Positions 24,601 to 33,800 of a stretch of 64,000 nt of DNA are shown here, piece by piece. The DNA comes from Bacteroidales bacterium (lineage in GTDB: Bacteria; Bacteroidota; Bacteroidia; Bacteroidales; GWA2-32-17): the NCBI GenBank assembly GCA_013314715.1, contig JABUFC010000008.1:1-64000 (forward strand), in the 5' to 3' direction. Positions within the stretch are counted from its first letter, which is position 1; the number at the start of each line of letters is the position of its first letter. The notes below the pieces were generated by a model. It saw only the letters and a list, made by a program, of their open reading frames with translations, ran no database searches and had not been told where the DNA came from. The position numbers and the translations under genes are program-made.

Positions 24601-27600
24601 GTACGGCAACTGCAACGGGAACCGGTGGCAATTTACCCTACGGTTATTTGTGGCCTGCTTCTGCTGGAAATCAAACAACGGCAACTGCAACTAATCTTGC
24701 TGCTGGTAGTTATGTTGTTACTGTAACCGATGCCAATGGTTGTACCTCAACCTCAACCGTTACAATTACACAACCTTCTGCAGTTACAGCAATTGCTTCC
24801 GTTGTATCAAATGCATTGTGTAATGGATCGTGCAATGGATCGGCCAATGTTGTGGGAGGAGGTGGAACTTCGCCTTATACCTATTTATGGTCAAATACAC
24901 AAACTTCTGCAACGGCAACCGGTTTATGTGCAGGAACCTATAATGTTACAGTACGCGATGCCAATAATTGTTCGGCTGTAACTTCTGTAAATATAACTCA
25001 ACCTACAACGTTAACAGCAAGTGCTAGTTCGATTTCGGCTCATTGTAACCAAAACGATGGCTCTGCTTCAGCATCGGCAAGTGGAGGAACACCGCCATAT
25101 AATTATAATTGGAATAGTGGTCAAACAGTACAAAATATTTCTGGAATAGTTACTGGTAGTTATACTGTAACTGTAACAGATGCTAATGGATGTACTGCAG
25201 TCGCTAATACGGTAGTAGGAAATATTCCGGGTGGCACTGCAACGATAGCTTCTTTAAACTACACTTCTTGTAGTGGTGTTTGTGACGGGTCGACTTCAGT
25301 GTCTATGTCGGGTGGTACATTGCCCTACAACTACTTGTGGTCAAATGGAGCAACTTCGTCCTCAATATCGGGTTTATGTGCTGCTATTTATACTGTTACT
25401 GTAACTGATGCAGCCGGTTGTACAGCTACAGCGACTGCCGATGTTAAATCACCAGATCCTTTAATTTTATCATTTAATGTGAATGATATCCTTTGTTTTG
25501 GTGCTTGTAATGGTAGCATAGATGTAACTCCAACAGGAGGAACTTTGCCTTATTCATATAATTGGAGTAATAGTGTTTTTGTGGCCAATAATGACAATTT
25601 ATGTAGTGGCACTTACACTGTAACAGTAACTGACAGTCATGGTTGTTCTGCAACAGGATCAAGAACTATTAGTTCTATTCCTCCAATAACACTTTCGGCT
25701 GTTTCTACTGATGCTAATTGTAATCAATCCAATGGTGCTTTGGATTTAACTGTTACTAATGGAGCTTTCCCGTTTACGTTTAATTGGTCGAATGGTGGAA
25801 CAACAGAAGATTTAACTAATATTCCTGCAGGTGTTTATAATGTAACGGTAACAGATGTTAAAGGTTGTACAGCAACGGGAAGTTTTACAGTTTCTAATAT
25901 AAGCGGACCTCAAGCAAGTATATCGTCATTTACAAATATTACATGTAATGGTTTGTGCAATGGTGTTGCAACGGGTCAAGTTACTGGAGGAACACCTCCA
26001 TTTATATATGCTTGGAGCAATGGTCAAACAAGTCAAACAGCAACAAGCTTATGTTCAGGATCATATACATTTAGCGTTACTGATGCTGCTGGATGTGTAA
26101 GTACAGCAAATGTTACTATTACTCAGCCAACACCTCTTCAAATAGTAAATATCTCTAGTACATCGCCAGCTTGTAATGGAGATTGTAACGGTACAGCAAG
26201 TGTTATTGTTTCGGGTGGAACAACGCCTTATACTTACCAGTGGACAGGTGGTTCTCCTTTTGGTGGCAATTCTCCGACTACTGCATCAACAGGAGGTATA
26301 TGTAGTGGTATGTTAACCGTAACGATTACCGATGCGAATGGTTGTACCGTAACTGGAAGTACAGGTGTAGTTGAGCCAGCTATTTTGTCGTTAGTCCCTA
26401 ACTCAACACCGGAATCTTGTTCGGGGGCACATGATGGAACTGCTTCTGTTGTCCCTGCTGGTGGTACAGTACCTTATACATATCAATGGTCGGCAAATAC
26501 AGGTGGACAAACAACCTCTACTGCATTTAATTTAGCTTCGGGTAGTTATTCTTGTACAGTTACCGATGCACATGGCTGTACTGTTAGCATTCCTGTTAAT
26601 GTTACTGGTCCCAATCCAATGGTATTTAATAATATTACTAGTACCGACATCCCTTGTTACCAAGCAAATAATGGAACCATTTCAGTTAATGTGGGTGGTG
26701 GTACTCCTCCTTATAGTTACCAATGGACAAATTCGATTGGAACTTATGCTTCTACCAATCAAAATATTGGTAATTTACCAGCTGAAACGTATTTTTTAAC
26801 CGTTACTGATGCTAATGGATGTTACATTACTACTAATGTTGTGATAAATCAACCTCCAGCATTACAACTAAATTTAATTAAAACAGATGAAACATGTTAT
26901 CAATTTTGCAACGGAACTATTCAAGCCAATGTATCGGGTGGACAAGTTCCATATAGTTATTTATGGTCAAATGGAGCGGTAACTTCATCATTAAATAATT
27001 TATGTCCGGGTAATTATGGTGTTACCGTTACCGATCATAATGGTTGCACTATTTCAGGAAATGTTACGGTTATCGGTCCGCCATTGTTGCAAATAGATGT
27101 AGTTAGTATAGTGCCAGCAACTTGTGGACAGTCCAATGGAGAGGCAACCATAAGTTTCCAAGGTGGGACAACGGGTTATAGCATACAATGGTCAACAGGA
27201 GGAAACTCAGTTCATGAAACGGGTATGCCAGCTGGAAATCACACGGTAACCCTAATTGACCAAAATGGGTGTACAGCAACACAACAAATTTCGATTCAAA
27301 ATTTAACAGGACCTAGTATAACTTCGGTTGTTTCAAGTCCTGTTTCTTGTGCAGGTTTTGCCGATGGAGTAGCCATTGTTAGTTATACTCCATCAAATCC
27401 TCCTGCTCCACCATATATAACAACTTGGAACAATGGCATGAATGGTGATACTATTACAGGTTTAGCAGGTGGAACTTATTATGTTACTGTTCAGGATGCT
27501 AATGGTTGTATAACTGCTGGTAATGTTGTAGTGCAAGAACCCACGCAATTTGTTTCCGTAGTTAGTGGAACCACTCATAACCATTGTTATGGTGAATGTA

Positions 27601-29819
27601 TTGGTACGGCTAGTATTTTAGCGGGTGGTGGTACTCCTCCTTATACTTATTCGTGGTTAGGTATTGGGCAGACGGGCTCAAGTGCAACTGGTTTATGTGC
27701 TGGAACTTATTCTGTTGTAGCTGTAGATGCGAGAGGGTGTACTTCAGTAAATACAGTTACTATAAATGAGCCTCCCGCTATTACAATTAATGGAACTACT
27801 ACTGATGTTTTATGTAATGGTGGAAACAGTGGAATAGTATCCATCTCCGTAAGTGGTGGAACACCTGTATATCAATATGTATGGCAACCTCCTGCCTTTG
27901 GTACCACTTCGGTTATAGCAAATATGCCTGCCGGTACATACACGGTTGTAGTTACTGATAGTTGGAACTGTTCAAATACTGCTAGCTTTACCATTAATCA
28001 ACCCGATCCCATCGTTGTTTATACATCGTCAACCCCAGCCCATTGTGGCGATAATAATGGAACTGCAACTATAGATTCTATTACAGGAGGAGTTCCCTCG
28101 TATACTTATTTATGGTCGCCAGGAAATATGACAACCAATCATGTAACCGATTTAGCTAGTGGAATTTATCAGTTGATAATAACTGATGCAAATGGCTGTA
28201 CACAGGTAACTCCTGTTCCTGTTAGTGAAATATATCCACCAGAGCAAATAAGCTTTAGTAAAACAGATGCATTATGTTATGGCAGCTTTGATGGAACTGC
28301 TACAGCAACAGTTAATGGTGGATTAGCTCCATACTCATATCAGTGGAGTAATGGCCAAACAACTAACCAAGCAGTAAATTTAGGAGCAGGAACTTATAGT
28401 GTAACTGTTACCGATAATAATGGTTGCAGTATAGCAAACAGCGTTACCATAAATCAACCTAACCCAATTATTGTCTATGCCAATGGAAGTGATACAATAT
28501 GTATGGGTAATTACAGTGTTAATATAACTGCAAATGCTTCAGGTGGAACTCCACCTTATACTTTCACATGGACAGGACCCGATTTAACCAACCCAAATTC
28601 TCAAGTTCAATTAGTCTCACCTGATTCTACTACCAATTATTTTGTAAATGTATATGATGCCAATGGTTGTGCTTCGTCTATACCTGGAAGTGTTACAGTA
28701 TATGTTTATCCGCCTATTACAGCAACTATTTCTAACGATGTAGTTATTTGTTCGGGCGATATGTATCCTATTCAAGTAAATGCACAAGGCGGTAAACCTC
28801 CTTATACTTATATATGGAACATTGGAAATGGGAATCCAAATTTAGTAACTCCTAGTGATACAACTACTTATACAGTTGAGGTTCACGATGCTTGTGGTAC
28901 TCCACCTGCCACTGCTTCAATGACAATTTTTGTACAAGAGCCTCCTCATATTATTCGTCATCCACGTTTCCAAAAAGGTTGTGTGCCTTTATTAGCTAAT
29001 TTCGATTGTTTGGTTGATCCTGCTTCACAACCCGTTACTTACTCTTGGAATTTTGGTGATCCGTCTTCGGGCTTATTAAATACATCACAAGATAGTGTAA
29101 CATCGCATCTGTACGGGATACAAGGGAATTATGATGTTACATTAGTGCTTACTTCTTCGTTTGGTTGTCAAACTACACAAATTTATAATAACTTAGTGCA
29201 GGTATTCCCTTATCCTCAGGTTGATTTTACTTATAGTCCAACAGAAAACATATCAGCTATTAATGGTGATGTTTGGTTTGCTGCTCAAACCGATGCTAGT
29301 AATCAACTTATATGGAATTTTGGAGATGGTAGTGTGGCTGCCGGACAAATGAATCCAATGCATACCTATACACAACCTGGTATATATGAAATTCTTCTGA
29401 TTGCTCGAAATGGTGAGGGTTGTGCAGATACTGCTATCCATGCTTTAAAAGTAAACGAAGTATTTACTTTATGGGTACCTACTGCGTTTACACCCGGAAG
29501 TGGAAATGGTAACGCATATTTCTACCCTCGCGGTTTAGGAATTGATTCGAGCGATTATTATTTGGCTATTTTCGATCGTTGGGGACAAATGGTTTTTGAA
29601 ACCCGAGTATTTCCACCAGCTACTAATTTAACACCAAGCGAGGTAATGTCTTTATCGGCTACGCAATTACAGTGGGAACCGGGCGGTTGGAATGGTGGTT
29701 ACATGAATGATGTAAGCAAAATTGTTCCTGTTGGTACCTATACTTGGTATGTTAAAGTTAAAGAAAAAGATACAGGTTATATCCACGAAAAAACTGGTCC
29801 CGTAACAGTGATACGATAG
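21663..29819 (+). CDS. Giant SprB-repeat surface protein with gliding/T9SS-type C-terminal domain
   Basis: The 2718-residue secreted protein begins with a signal peptide (residues 3-22), then a beta domain (25-138), a Gly-rich linker (about 139-152) and a second Cys-rich domain (153-300). Immunoglobulin-like and PKD-like domains lead to 22 SprB repeats (about 578-2270) of 65-80 residues each: a starting Cys, a GG-x-P-Y-x-Y-x-W core, a T/S-Y-x-V-T-V-T-D strand and a closing G-C. Then follow Ig-like and two PKD domains (SWNFGDPSSG, IWNFGDGSVA). Last is a gliding-associated (CHU_C) C-terminal domain (VPTAFTPGSGNG, then FDRWGQMVFET and the end VTVIR), the type B T9SS signal. SprB-family proteins are mobile adhesins in gliding Flavobacteria; here the role could be adhesion. 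A terminator follows. Confidence 0.88.
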   Translation: MKKYLLLLVIFTIFGFIDAFSQCSNCNSNYPSALQTITPGQTLTVSSCVYGGEYSYYSVTSGVTYTWQTCGDSDFDTQLTLFQGGTCGSGTVLANNDDGCGTQSTITWTATFTGTVTLLLSQYSCANNSTCMTLSWSATGGGSGGGGGGADCAHADPFCTGTTYNFPMQTNNGSAETGPQYGCLCATPNPVWYYLRISQSGPIGITISSTCGDIDYAAWGPFSSLTCSPSDLTTNTSGCGGNYSAPSGNMVDCAYSGAATEVLDISNALVGQYYLLCITNYANCVGNCIFSQTSGTGATDCSIVTCDITNLTATPSACNSATNTYSVSGTITFNGQPTTGTLTITDNAGQSQTFNAPFTSPINYTISGITANGAAHTITAQFSNAPSCNFTVNYTAPPACNTCTANAGPDQTVCGLSATLGATGGAGYSAYQWSNVPGLTFSNIASPTSTVTASSPGTYTLTWNVTTTAGVTCSDQVAITFVNPQAGFTYNGNQCVTGNSYNFTNTGTSSGATYSWTFPSGSPSTSTAQNPTGITWSTPGTYTVTQTVTQGSCTATYSQIITVYPNPTANITPTNVTCFGACNGSAIASGSGGSGSYSYSWNTGPTSQTISSLCPGTYTVTVTDTYGCKGTASVNITQPAALTLTTTRTNPTCNGTCNGTANVSVTGGIGPFSYLWSNSGNTASINGLCAGTYTVTVTDQASPGCTQTANVVLTDPPAMVLSTSKVDATCGANNGSATVTITSGGTPNYNYAWSNGSTTNNTTATSNTINGLGAGAYTVTVTDANGCSKTTIVNVASSGAPTATITASTNPLCNGQCNGTATVSLTVTTTPPYNYYWSNGSQTLGTASTSNSVSNLCTGSTSVTVTDNLGCSAVTSVNLTAPSALAQSTTSVSAHCGHNDGSATINVSGGTPGYTYQWNAAAGSQTTQTANNLLPGSYTVTATDVNGCTIVGNVTVGNLAGVVASIASQTNVSCNGGNNGTATATGTGGNLPYGYLWPASAGNQTTATATNLAAGSYVVTVTDANGCTSTSTVTITQPSAVTAIASVVSNALCNGSCNGSANVVGGGGTSPYTYLWSNTQTSATATGLCAGTYNVTVRDANNCSAVTSVNITQPTTLTASASSISAHCNQNDGSASASASGGTPPYNYNWNSGQTVQNISGIVTGSYTVTVTDANGCTAVANTVVGNIPGGTATIASLNYTSCSGVCDGSTSVSMSGGTLPYNYLWSNGATSSSISGLCAAIYTVTVTDAAGCTATATADVKSPDPLILSFNVNDILCFGACNGSIDVTPTGGTLPYSYNWSNSVFVANNDNLCSGTYTVTVTDSHGCSATGSRTISSIPPITLSAVSTDANCNQSNGALDLTVTNGAFPFTFNWSNGGTTEDLTNIPAGVYNVTVTDVKGCTATGSFTVSNISGPQASISSFTNITCNGLCNGVATGQVTGGTPPFIYAWSNGQTSQTATSLCSGSYTFSVTDAAGCVSTANVTITQPTPLQIVNISSTSPACNGDCNGTASVIVSGGTTPYTYQWTGGSPFGGNSPTTASTGGICSGMLTVTITDANGCTVTGSTGVVEPAILSLVPNSTPESCSGAHDGTASVVPAGGTVPYTYQWSANTGGQTTSTAFNLASGSYSCTVTDAHGCTVSIPVNVTGPNPMVFNNITSTDIPCYQANNGTISVNVGGGTPPYSYQWTNSIGTYASTNQNIGNLPAETYFLTVTDANGCYITTNVVINQPPALQLNLIKTDETCYQFCNGTIQANVSGGQVPYSYLWSNGAVTSSLNNLCPGNYGVTVTDHNGCTISGNVTVIGPPLLQIDVVSIVPATCGQSNGEATISFQGGTTGYSIQWSTGGNSVHETGMPAGNHTVTLIDQNGCTATQQISIQNLTGPSITSVVSSPVSCAGFADGVAIVSYTPSNPPAPPYITTWNNGMNGDTITGLAGGTYYVTVQDANGCITAGNVVVQEPTQFVSVVSGTTHNHCYGECIGTASILAGGGTPPYTYSWLGIGQTGSSATGLCAGTYSVVAVDARGCTSVNTVTINEPPAITINGTTTDVLCNGGNSGIVSISVSGGTPVYQYVWQPPAFGTTSVIANMPAGTYTVVVTDSWNCSNTASFTINQPDPIVVYTSSTPAHCGDNNGTATIDSITGGVPSYTYLWSPGNMTTNHVTDLASGIYQLIITDANGCTQVTPVPVSEIYPPEQISFSKTDALCYGSFDGTATATVNGGLAPYSYQWSNGQTTNQAVNLGAGTYSVTVTDNNGCSIANSVTINQPNPIIVYANGSDTICMGNYSVNITANASGGTPPYTFTWTGPDLTNPNSQVQLVSPDSTTNYFVNVYDANGCASSIPGSVTVYVYPPITATISNDVVICSGDMYPIQVNAQGGKPPYTYIWNIGNGNPNLVTPSDTTTYTVEVHDACGTPPATASMTIFVQEPPHIIRHPRFQKGCVPLLANFDCLVDPASQPVTYSWNFGDPSSGLLNTSQDSVTSHLYGIQGNYDVTLVLTSSFGCQTTQIYNNLVQVFPYPQVDFTYSPTENISAINGDVWFAAQTDASNQLIWNFGDGSVAAGQMNPMHTYTQPGIYEILLIARNGEGCADTAIHALKVNEVFTLWVPTAFTPGSGNGNAYFYPRGLGIDSSDYYLAIFDRWGQMVFETRVFPPATNLTPSEVMSLSATQLQWEPGGWNGGYMNDVSKIVPVGTYTWYVKVKEKDTGYIHEKTGPVTVIR
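23394..28475 (+). repeat. Array of 22 SprB repeats (coding)
   Basis: The repeats are about 230 bases each and well diverged at DNA level, so they are old. Reading the cysteines, 10 repeats (nos. 1, 2, 4, 7, 9, 10, 12, 13, 16, 19) carry C-x3-C at the start and L/I-C-x-G/A before the T-Y strand. The other 12 lack both. Every repeat ends with G-C or N-C. Confidence 0.85.
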
Positions 29820-29823
29820 AAAT

Positions 29824-29851
29824 AAAGGCTACTCAAAAACGGGTAGCCTTT
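29824..29851. terminator. Bidirectional terminator between the two giant adhesin loci
   Basis: aaaggctac (29824-29832) pairs with gtagccttt (29843-29851) around a 10-base loop. It lies between the convergent stops of the 2718-residue protein gene (29819) and the PorP/SprF gene (29876). Confidence 0.8.
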
Positions 29852-29875
29852 ATGTTTTATATATAATTTATTTTT

Positions 29876-30877
29876 CTAAAACTTTGCACAAGGAATTATT
29901 TTTGAACGATGCTTTTTAGCTTTATGAGGATTGTAAAACTGATACGTTAAAGAAATTTCATTGCTTCCTCCCGTTTTATAAGTTAACCACGAAATAGTTG
30001 CATCGTAGCTATATGCAATGTCGAAGGTTTTAAAATGAATGCCAGCAAGAAAACATAGGGCATCGTTATTAGGATAACCAGCTTTATAATGTTTTAACAT
30101 TGGAATACCTCTATAATAGATACCTGCAAAATAGTTGGGTGTTTTATAAATAGCACCTATATCCAATTGATCAAATTTTGCTTGGAATTTATACTGAAAA
30201 AGTCCTATAATTACTGGTTTATCAGTTTTTTTGCCAGAACCGCCATGTTCGAAAATATAAAATGTTTTAGCTGCATGAATAGAATATTTTATGGGTAATC
30301 GGCTCTCATAACCGAGATAAGATTGATTGGGTCTGTTTAGATGGTCAATGGTTATTCCAATAAAGTGATTGTTTGAGTATAATAATGTGCCCCATGATAT
30401 ATCTAAATACGATTGTCGTTCAGGTAAAATTGTTTGAATACTAGTGGATGCGCCTCTTAATAATTGGTCGCCAAAAATGAGCTTGTCGAATGTTAATGAA
30501 CGATAACCATAAACTGCTTTTATTCCGGAGCTTATAGTCCAATAGCGGTCAAATTTATAATCATAAGCATAATCGATTCCAATAAATTTATTTCCAAAAT
30601 TCATTGAACCTGCATTGTCTGAGGCTAAAATGATTCCAACGGCACTTCTGAAATCAAAAAAATACTGATCGTATGAGACTAAAAAACTGTTGTATGTTCC
30701 TGGAATGTTCCACCATTGGTTACGGTAAATCATAGAAAGTCGTGAATCGCTGTTTGCACCTGCAAAAGCTGGATTCAAATAGAGTGGGGCAGACTGGAAT
30801 TGTGTAAAATGAATATCTTGAGCGATTAGACGCAGGGTGCTAAAAAAAATAAATCCATATGTAAAAAACTTTTTCAT
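29876..30877 (-). CDS. PorP/SprF-family type IX secretion outer-membrane protein
   Basis: The 333-residue protein has a signal peptide (residues 1-19) and the family start QDIHFTQFQSAPLYLNPAFAGANSDSRLSMIYRNQWWNIPGTYNSFLVSYDQYF, followed by beta-barrel strands. SprF-like proteins are needed for delivery or attachment of a SprB-like partner encoded next to them. It overlaps the upstream 1963-residue SprB-repeat gene by 4 bases (ATGA), so the pair is co-translated. The basic tail (KAKKHRSKI) and single C-terminal Cys are unremarkable. Confidence 0.92.
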   Translation of the reverse strand: MKKFFTYGFIFFSTLRLIAQDIHFTQFQSAPLYLNPAFAGANSDSRLSMIYRNQWWNIPGTYNSFLVSYDQYFFDFRSAVGIILASDNAGSMNFGNKFIGIDYAYDYKFDRYWTISSGIKAVYGYRSLTFDKLIFGDQLLRGASTSIQTILPERQSYLDISWGTLLYSNNHFIGITIDHLNRPNQSYLGYESRLPIKYSIHAAKTFYIFEHGGSGKKTDKPVIIGLFQYKFQAKFDQLDIGAIYKTPNYFAGIYYRGIPMLKHYKAGYPNNDALCFLAGIHFKTFDIAYSYDATISWLTYKTGGSNEISLTYQFYNPHKAKKHRSKIIPCAKF

Positions 30878-33800
30878 CGTATTAGCAATACATCTCCTTT
30901 CTTTTCTATTTTGCGTCCATCAATAAACCGAGCTTTGGCTTGATAAACATAAACATCTTGTTGACATAATTTCCCTTTGTAATAACCATCCCAACCAATT
31001 TTAATATCATTCGTTTCGAAAATTAATTCGCCCCAGCGGTTAAATATTTGCATATTGAATTCAGCAACTCCTTTTGATACAGGGAAGAATATATGGTTTG
31101 AATAATCTGTTTCGGAATAATAGCCTCCATTAGGACCGTTAGGATCGGGAGTAAAAGCATTTGGAAAAACGATGTCGCCACTAACAGATATGTTTTTATA
31201 GGCGGTATCGGTACATTGATACATATTAGTTGCTACTAACATAATGGTATAGCTGCCAAAATTATCATAATAATGCAAAGGATTGGGATTAGTAGATGAA
31301 TTACCATCGCCAAAATCCCAAAAATAAGCTACTGCTCCATTACTGAGGTTGGTGCAAACAACCGGGTCGTTAGGGAGGTAATATATATCTTTGTTAGTAG
31401 TAAAGTTGGCAGTAGGATTTTCGAAGATATAAACAGGCAATGGATTTTGGTTGTTATCATTTATACAACCCATATTGGTTTCAACTTCCAGACTGACATA
31501 ATACGTTCCGGGTGTAGTAAAAGTATGAGTCGGGTTTTGAACAGTGGATGTATTTCCATCTCCAAAATTCCATAACCATCTGTTAATATAATCATATGGA
31601 GTAGTTGAGCTGTCTGTGAAATTTATTGTAACGGGAACACATCCTTGAAATACATCCGAATAAAAATTAATCTGAGGTGGAGTTTTAAATAAAACAGTTA
31701 TAGAATCAACAATATGAATATCACAACTATTGCTTACAGTAACATAATAGGTTGTGGGTTGACTGGGTACAATTATAAATGCTCCCGGACCTGGTCCTAA
31801 ACCATTACTCCAAGCGTAATATAACGTGTCATAATGATTAGCAGAAGATGTTACATAAATTAGTGAACTATTCCCTGGACAGATAGGGCTATTTGCAAAA
31901 AGATGAACATTTTGAGGGTAAAACTCCTTTACAACTAAATTGCAAGTATCTGGAATTCCTTCGCAACCAAGACTATCGAAAGCAATAACGATATAAGAAC
32001 TTGAATGCGGAGGTGAAACGGTTATGGTTTGGCCAAAAAGATTGTTATTCCAATAGTAAAAATAATTACCACTTCCGCCGATAGCTGAAGCGCTCAATGT
32101 AGCACTTTCACCCTGACAAATAATTAAAGTATCTGTTATCGTAGTGATTACTTGAGTTGGGTTTGAAAGACTGCATGAGTCAATCCATTGACAACCTAAT
32201 GCATCTTCAACGCTTACGTAGTAAATTCCCTTAGTTAAATTGTTAGCAAAGAAGCTAGTTTGTGTAGGCATTGTGTTCCATGTATAATTATAAGGAGGTG
32301 TGCCTCCTGTTACTGTTACCCATGCATATCCATTGTTTCCATTATAACACGTTGGATTATTAGTACTTATAACTCCAGTCAAAGGTTGTGGCTGGGTAAT
32401 GGTTCCGTTTAAAACAACTGAACAGGCATTTGCATCTGTAATCGTTACATTGTAGCTCCCTGCATAAACATTGGTAGCTGTTTGTGTGTTTTGCTGTGGA
32501 ACTGTATTCCAAGAAAAGGAGTAAGGTGGCGTTCCGCCCTGAACAATTGCCGAAATTTCACCGGTAGAAGAACCATTACAATCTACATTTCTTATAACTT
32601 GAATATTCCCACTGAGAGGAGTAGGAGAATTTATTTGAATATTTTCAGATGCAACACATTGATTGGCATCAAAAACCGAAACAGTATAATTTCCTGAAGG
32701 AAGATTGCTAACAGTAGGTGTTGTTGCACCCGATGGAATCCATATATAAGTATAGGGTGTCGTTCCCCCGCTAGCTGTAACTGAAACAATACCATCTGTA
32801 CTGTTGTTGCAATTTGTAGGACTAGAAGTGGCATTAATGGTGAGTGGCTCTATCGGACCACTAATATCAATACTAATAGTAGCACTACAGTTGTGACTAT
32901 CAGAAATGGTACACGAATAAGTTCCCGGTGATAAATTTGAAATTGAAGGAGATGTTTGGTTGGTGTTCCAGTGATAAGTATAAGGAGGTGTGCCACCATT
33001 GGCACCAAGTAAAATCATACCATCATTAGCACCATAACAGTGAACATTTTCTTTTTGAAGGATGATAGGTATAATTGGTGTTGGCTGATTGACCTGGATG
33101 CTGCTAGAAATATTACAACCTAAACTATCAGTCACAGTAACATAATAAGTCGCAGCTAAAAGATTTGAGTAAGTTTGAGTATTTCCACCGCCCGGATTCC
33201 ATAAATAAGAATAAGGAGGAACTCCTCCCGAGCAGAAAGCTATAACACTGGCATCGCTACTATGATAGCAATTAGCATCGTTCTTTGTTAAAAAAATGCT
33301 CATGGGAGTTGGCTGAGTAAGAATAATAGATAAACTTATTGCACATCCTTTTGAATCTGTAATATACACGGTATGAGTTCCTGAAGATAAATTATTGATT
33401 TGTGAAGAAGTATAGTTTGTTGGCGACCAAAGATAATTATAAGGTGGGGTGCCTCCATTTGTTTGAATGGAAATACTACCATCATTTCCGTTGTAACAAC
33501 TTACGTTTTTAGCAGATAACACTTGAGCCTGTAAAATTTGTGGTTGGTTTATTTGCACGAAAGTTTGTTCGGTACAATTATTTGCATCGGTAACAGTAAC
33601 ATTGTATATTCCTGGGGTTAAATTGGTAATGGTTTGTAAAGTGTAGTTGCCTGGTTGCCAGAAGTATGTATAAGGAGGTGTTCCACCTTGAGCAAAAACA
33701 TTTGCTTGTCCATTGGATGAGCCGTTACATGAAGCATCTGTTTTATTACTGGCTAACTGAATAGCTGAGGGTTGAGTAATCTCTGCTGTTTGTGTAGCAA

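Noticed and set aside
24544-26799. Alternative-frame ORFs within the SprB repeat genes (60-83 codons)
   Set aside because: They are shadows caused by Thr/Ser-rich repetitive codons and have no starts or families of their own.
23394-28475. Regular 230-base periodicity resembling a CRISPR or satellite array
   Set aside because: The frame is open throughout, and the units are diverged SprB protein repeats with no short identical DNA repeat.
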